Origin: an uncultured Ectothiorhodospiraceae bacterium
Lineage (GTDB): Bacteria > Pseudomonadota > Gammaproteobacteria > UBA6429 > Thiohalophilaceae
Direction of reading: 5' to 3'
DNA length: 8,167 bases
Assembly: GCA_947259425.1 (NCBI GenBank)
Contig: CAMYMO010000391.1
Span: 1-8,167, forward strand
Shown here: positions 5,188-8,167 of the stretch, piece by piece
Position numbering within the stretch: position 1 is the first letter of the stretch
Layout of the letters: every line of letters starts with the position of its first letter
Notes under the pieces: model-generated
The model's input: only the letters and a program-made list of their open reading frames with translations
Told to the model about the DNA's origin: nothing
Databases searched by the model: none
Translations under genes and position numbers: made by a program

Positions 5188-6630
5188 CTAATTCCAGTTT
5201 AAATCCAGCTCTTTCGCGGCTTTCACGTCATCCAAACGTCGAACAGGCAAGGTATGTGGTGCAGAAATTACGGTTTCCGTATTACTGGCCGCCTCTTCGT
5301 TAATACTGATCATGGCTTCAATAAAACCATCCAATTCCTGTTTGGTCTCTGTTTCTGTCGGCTCAATCAGGAAACACTCCGGCACCAATAATGGAAAGTA
5401 CGTCGTTGGAGCATGATAACCATAATCCAGTAAACGTTTGGCAAAGTCCATCGCACTAACATTTAAATCTTTCGATTGTTTTTTAAGGGTAACAATAAAC
5501 TCATGAGTCGCACGACGATTATCGAAGGCCAACTCAAAACCTGCTTTTTTCAATTTTACCATCAAATAATTTGCATTCAGCGTTGCATAGTCAGCCACAC
5601 GTTGCATTCCATCTCGACCTAACATGGCCGCATAAATATAAGCTCGTAATAGCACCCCGGCATTACCCATAAAGGCAGATAAACGTCCCATCGTGTCTGG
5701 ACAATCTTCTTCCGTCAATAAACGGTATTGATCATTTTCTTTAGTGACCATTGGAACGGGTAAATATGGGATTAAGCGTTCGCTCACACCAACAGGACCC
5801 GCCCCAGGGCCACCACCGCCATGGGGAGTCGAAAATGTTTTGTGCAAGTTCATATGAATGACATCGAATCCCATATCGCCTGGCTTTACTTTTCCTAAAA
5901 TGGCATTCAGGTTAGCGCCATCGTAATATAATAAGCCGCCGGCTTGATGCACGATATCCGCAATTTCTTTGATGCGTCGCTCGAACACTCCTAGCGTGGA
6001 CGGGTTGGTTAACATGATGCCTGCCGTTTGCGGACCAACCGCTGCTTTTAAGGCATCGACATCCACATCGCCTTCATCATTGGTTGGGATCTCTTTAACT
6101 TTATAATTACACATAGTAGCCGTTGCCGGATTGGTACCATGGGCGGCATCAGGTACCAGGATCTCCGTTCGCTCGTCATCACCTTTGGCGTCATGATAGG
6201 CGCGGATCATCGCCACTCCAGCAAACTCACCTTGTGCACCGGCCATTGGAGCCAGTGAAACTTCTATCATGCCCGTCACTGTTTTTAGCATCTCCTGTAA
6301 TTCAAACATACAGGCCAGATAACCCTGGCTCAGGTTATCCGGACTATAGGGATGACGTTGCGCAAAACCAGGCAACATCGCTAAGGTATTGCAACCACGA
6401 GGGTTGTATTTCATCGTGCATGAACCCAGTGGATAGAACTGCGTGTCAATTGAAAAATTCTTTTGTGACAACTGCGTGTAATGCCTTACCGTTTGCATCT
6501 CTGAAACTTCCGGTAAATTAATCGGCGATTTACGCAACATTGTTTCTGGAATATCGGTCACCGCCTCAACATCGCGAGGAATCTGTGCGGTATTCGTGCG
6601 TCCGGGTTGAGATTTTTCAATAATTAACAT
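5188..6630 (-). CDS. gcvPB: Glycine dehydrogenase (decarboxylating) subunit 2, P-protein beta chain
   Basis: GcvPB is the pyridoxal-phosphate-bearing half of the split glycine decarboxylase. With GcvPA it decarboxylates glycine and passes the aminomethyl group to the lipoyl arm of GcvH. The 480-residue length is typical of the split form. HMNLHKTFSTPHGGGGPG (259-276) contains the cofactor-binding lysine K264. FYPLGSCTMKYNPR (65-78), MAGAQGEFAG (129-138), VPDAAHGTNPAT (159-170) and YYDGANLNA (235-243) are family blocks. ATG 6630 has AGG ten bases upstream. It follows tpx by 29 bp and precedes dgkA by 6 bp. No gcvT or gcvH is in the window; they may lie upstream of gcvPA. Confidence 0.97.
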   Translation of the reverse strand: MLIIEKSQPGRTNTAQIPRDVEAVTDIPETMLRKSPINLPEVSEMQTVRHYTQLSQKNFSIDTQFYPLGSCTMKYNPRGCNTLAMLPGFAQRHPYSPDNLSQGYLACMFELQEMLKTVTGMIEVSLAPMAGAQGEFAGVAMIRAYHDAKGDDERTEILVPDAAHGTNPATATMCNYKVKEIPTNDEGDVDVDALKAAVGPQTAGIMLTNPSTLGVFERRIKEIADIVHQAGGLLYYDGANLNAILGKVKPGDMGFDVIHMNLHKTFSTPHGGGGPGAGPVGVSERLIPYLPVPMVTKENDQYRLLTEEDCPDTMGRLSAFMGNAGVLLRAYIYAAMLGRDGMQRVADYATLNANYLMVKLKKAGFELAFDNRRATHEFIVTLKKQSKDLNVSAMDFAKRLLDYGYHAPTTYFPLLVPECFLIEPTETETKQELDGFIEAMISINEEAASNTETVISAPHTLPVRRLDDVKAAKELDLNWN

Positions 6631-6659
6631 CGTTCAATAACCTACTTTAAATTTTAATC

Positions 6660-7151
6660 TTACAGTGCGGCAAGTGCTTTATCGTAATCAGGATCTTGTG
6701 CGATCTCCGGAACCAGTTCGGTATAAACCACTTTGTTATTTTCATCGAGTACGACAATAGCACGAGCCGTTAAACCCGCAAGTGGGCCATCCTGAATTAA
6801 CACCCCATAGTCCTTACCAAAATTTTTACTGCGCATCATGCCGAGTGTTATGGCTTTGTCTGCGCCCGCGGCATCACATACTCGTGTCGCGGCAAAAGGT
6901 AAATCGGCCGATATCACTAACACCACCGTATCGTCGCCAGCCGCATCACTAAATCGTTTGGCAGATGTCTCACATATCCCTGTATCCAGGCTAACTACAA
7001 TGTTCAGTATTTTTTTCTTACCAGCAAAATCAGCAAGTGTCTTGTCTTCCAGATCTTTATTGGTCAACTTAAAATCTGGCGCTTGTGAACCGACTGCAGG
7101 CAGTTCACCGTTAGTCGAAATTGGATTACCTTCTAATGTAATGTTAGCCAT
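6660..7151 (-). CDS. tpx: Thiol peroxidase (Tpx, atypical 2-Cys peroxiredoxin)
   Basis: Tpx reduces hydrogen peroxide and organic hydroperoxides using thioredoxin. The 163-residue protein aligns along its length with E. coli Tpx (168). The peroxidatic cysteine is C60 in SLDTGIC and the resolving cysteine is C92 in ATRVCDAAG. Other family blocks are GNPIS, FAGKKKILNI, ISADLPFA (80-87) and DGPLAGLTARAIVVLDE. The start has the strongest Shine-Dalgarno in the window, AAGGAG at 7164-7159, seven bases from the ATG. The gene sits between gcvPA (66 bp upstream) and gcvPB (29 bp downstream), which is not the usual place. A TTGTCA -35-like hexamer lies in the upstream gap but has no good -10, so I do not call a separate promoter. 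Confidence 0.97.
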   Translation of the reverse strand: MANITLEGNPISTNGELPAVGSQAPDFKLTNKDLEDKTLADFAGKKKILNIVVSLDTGICETSAKRFSDAAGDDTVVLVISADLPFAATRVCDAAGADKAITLGMMRSKNFGKDYGVLIQDGPLAGLTARAIVVLDENNKVVYTELVPEIAQDPDYDKALAAL

Positions 7152-7217
7152 CTTAAATCTCCTTATTTATTTGTTTAAATTTAATGATTGATATGACAAT
7201 AACCCGGTTAATAATAT

Positions 7218-8167
7218 TTAAGCCGTCTTAGGTTGTGCTGGACGTTTGCTCGATTCCAGACGACTTGCAATACGGGATATATTTTCAACCAACAAATCAA
7301 TATCTGCTTTCGATTTGGTTTCAGTCGCACACATCAATAAACAATTGTTTAGCTCCGGATAATATTCATCCAGACTAACACCGGCCACAATACTTTGTGC
7401 CGACAGGGCATGTTTGATTTCACTGACTGGCAGATCAAATTCGAAAACGACTTCATGAAAAAAAGGCCGGGTAAAGATTTTCTTTACACCAGCGACATTC
7501 GATAATTTTTCGACCAGATACTTAGTATTGTTATGACTGGCACGGGCAACATTGAACAAACCTTGCGGACCCACCAAGCTCATATAGATCGTTGCGGCGG
7601 TTACCAGCAAACCCTGGTTAGTACAAATGTTTGATGTGGCTTTGGAACGACGAATGTGTTGCTCACGAGCCTGTAAGGTCAAGGTAAACCCTTCATTACC
7701 ATTTAAATCTGTAGTACGACCAATAATGCGCCCAGGCATTTGTCGGACATAGGCCTGACGACAACACATAATGCCAAAATACGGCCCGCCAGAAGACAAT
7801 GGCGCACCTAAAGGTTGGCCATCACCACAAACGATATCCGCACCGATGTCACCCCATTCACCGGGTGGTTTGATTAATGCCAGCGAAGTCGGGTTGATCA
7901 CTGCAATCACTAATGCATTATGTTGATGTGCCCAATCAGTTAATGCGTCGACCTCTTCTAAACTACCAAAGAAATTCGGCTGAGGTATGATCAGCGCAGT
8001 AAAGTCACCGGGATCATTAGGCAAACTGTTTAAATCTATGCAACCCGCTTGTTGATCATAGTCAAGCTCTTCAAGCACGATACCCTGATGGCGTGTAATC
8101 GTATGCGCAACGGCGCGATAGTGTGGATGAACCGTCTTTGGGGTTAAAATGCGTTTTGTTTTTGACT
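7218..8167 (-). CDS. gcvPA: Glycine dehydrogenase (decarboxylating) subunit 1, P-protein alpha chain (N-terminus cut by window edge)
   Basis: The frame is open from the window edge to TAA at 7218-7220, giving 315 complete codons; about 130 N-terminal residues of a family near 450 should lie beyond the window. The GTG at 8078 is internal: the codons upstream read KRILTPKTVHPHYRAVAHT, which is conserved GcvPA sequence. Other family blocks are IVCGDGQPLGAPLSSGGPYFG, of which the first 20 residues lie near 8078 minus 250 bases, then RQMPGRIIGRT, FTLTLQAREQHIRRSKATSN and ICTNQGLL. GcvPA pairs with GcvPB to form active glycine decarboxylase, while the cofactor lysine is on GcvPB. It is the first visible gene of the minus-strand train; any operon promoter or glycine riboswitch would be outside the window. 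Confidence 0.96.
   Translation of the reverse strand, partial: SKTKRILTPKTVHPHYRAVAHTITRHQGIVLEELDYDQQAGCIDLNSLPNDPGDFTALIIPQPNFFGSLEEVDALTDWAHQHNALVIAVINPTSLALIKPPGEWGDIGADIVCGDGQPLGAPLSSGGPYFGIMCCRQAYVRQMPGRIIGRTTDLNGNEGFTLTLQAREQHIRRSKATSNICTNQGLLVTAATIYMSLVGPQGLFNVARASHNNTKYLVEKLSNVAGVKKIFTRPFFHEVVFEFDLPVSEIKHALSAQSIVAGVSLDEYYPELNNCLLMCATETKSKADIDLLVENISRIASRLESSKRPAQPKTA

Noticed and set aside
6123..6521. Plus-strand 132-codon frame
   Set aside because: It is antisense to the highly conserved middle of gcvPB; its low-complexity H/R/S-rich translation is typical of a shadow frame.
6838..7191. Plus-strand 117-codon frame
   Set aside because: It is antisense to the 5' half of tpx and resembles no protein I know.
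7218..8078. GTG at 8078 as the true start of gcvPA
   Set aside because: The frame stays open upstream to the window edge and the extra 29 codons are recognisable GcvPA sequence (TVHPHYRAVA), so this is an internal codon of a partial gene.

Overview
This window looks like a chromosomal housekeeping segment of a gammaproteobacterium. The base composition is moderate (roughly 40-45% G+C by eye). ThyA, Lgt, Tpx and DgkA all resemble their E. coli counterparts, and lgt lies upstream of thyA as in many gammaproteobacteria. The glycine decarboxylase P-protein is split into two subunits (GcvPA/GcvPB) and there is a bacterial AdoK-type adenosine kinase. Both features argue against Enterobacterales and fit other gammaproteobacterial lineages. 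I cannot name the genus from sequence alone.

Layout. On the minus strand, 1-386 is the 5' part of thyA, cut by the window edge, and 641-1477 is lgt. The 254 bp between them is not empty. It holds a strong intrinsic terminator and, just before it, strand-specific hairpins and a promoter-like sequence that together suggest an unannotated small RNA of about 96 nt (598 to 503, minus strand). Between lgt and the divergent yyaL there are only 76 bp, with promoter-like hexamers on both strands that overlap almost exactly. The plus-strand gene yyaL (1554-3665) encodes a thioredoxin-fold/DUF255 protein and ends at an intrinsic terminator. From 8167 down to 3858 runs a minus-strand gene train: gcvPA (partial), tpx, gcvPB, dgkA, adoK. 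A 30-codon remnant of a CheY-like response regulator follows immediately after adoK.

Function. GcvPA and GcvPB form the glycine decarboxylase of the glycine cleavage system, which feeds 5,10-methylene-tetrahydrofolate. ThyA uses that cofactor. AdoK removes adenosine, a by-product of methyl transfer through S-adenosylhomocysteine, so it can be rationalised in the same C1 network. Lgt and DgkA both act in membrane lipid economy: Lgt consumes phosphatidylglycerol during lipoprotein maturation, and DgkA recycles diacylglycerol. Tpx is a periplasmic or cytosolic peroxidase, unexpectedly placed between the two P-protein genes.

I saw no defence system, mobile element, CRISPR array, tRNA or rRNA. 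The items most worth a second look are the putative small RNA with a C-rich loop between lgt and thyA, the CheY remnant behind adoK, and tpx interrupting gcvPA-gcvPB.
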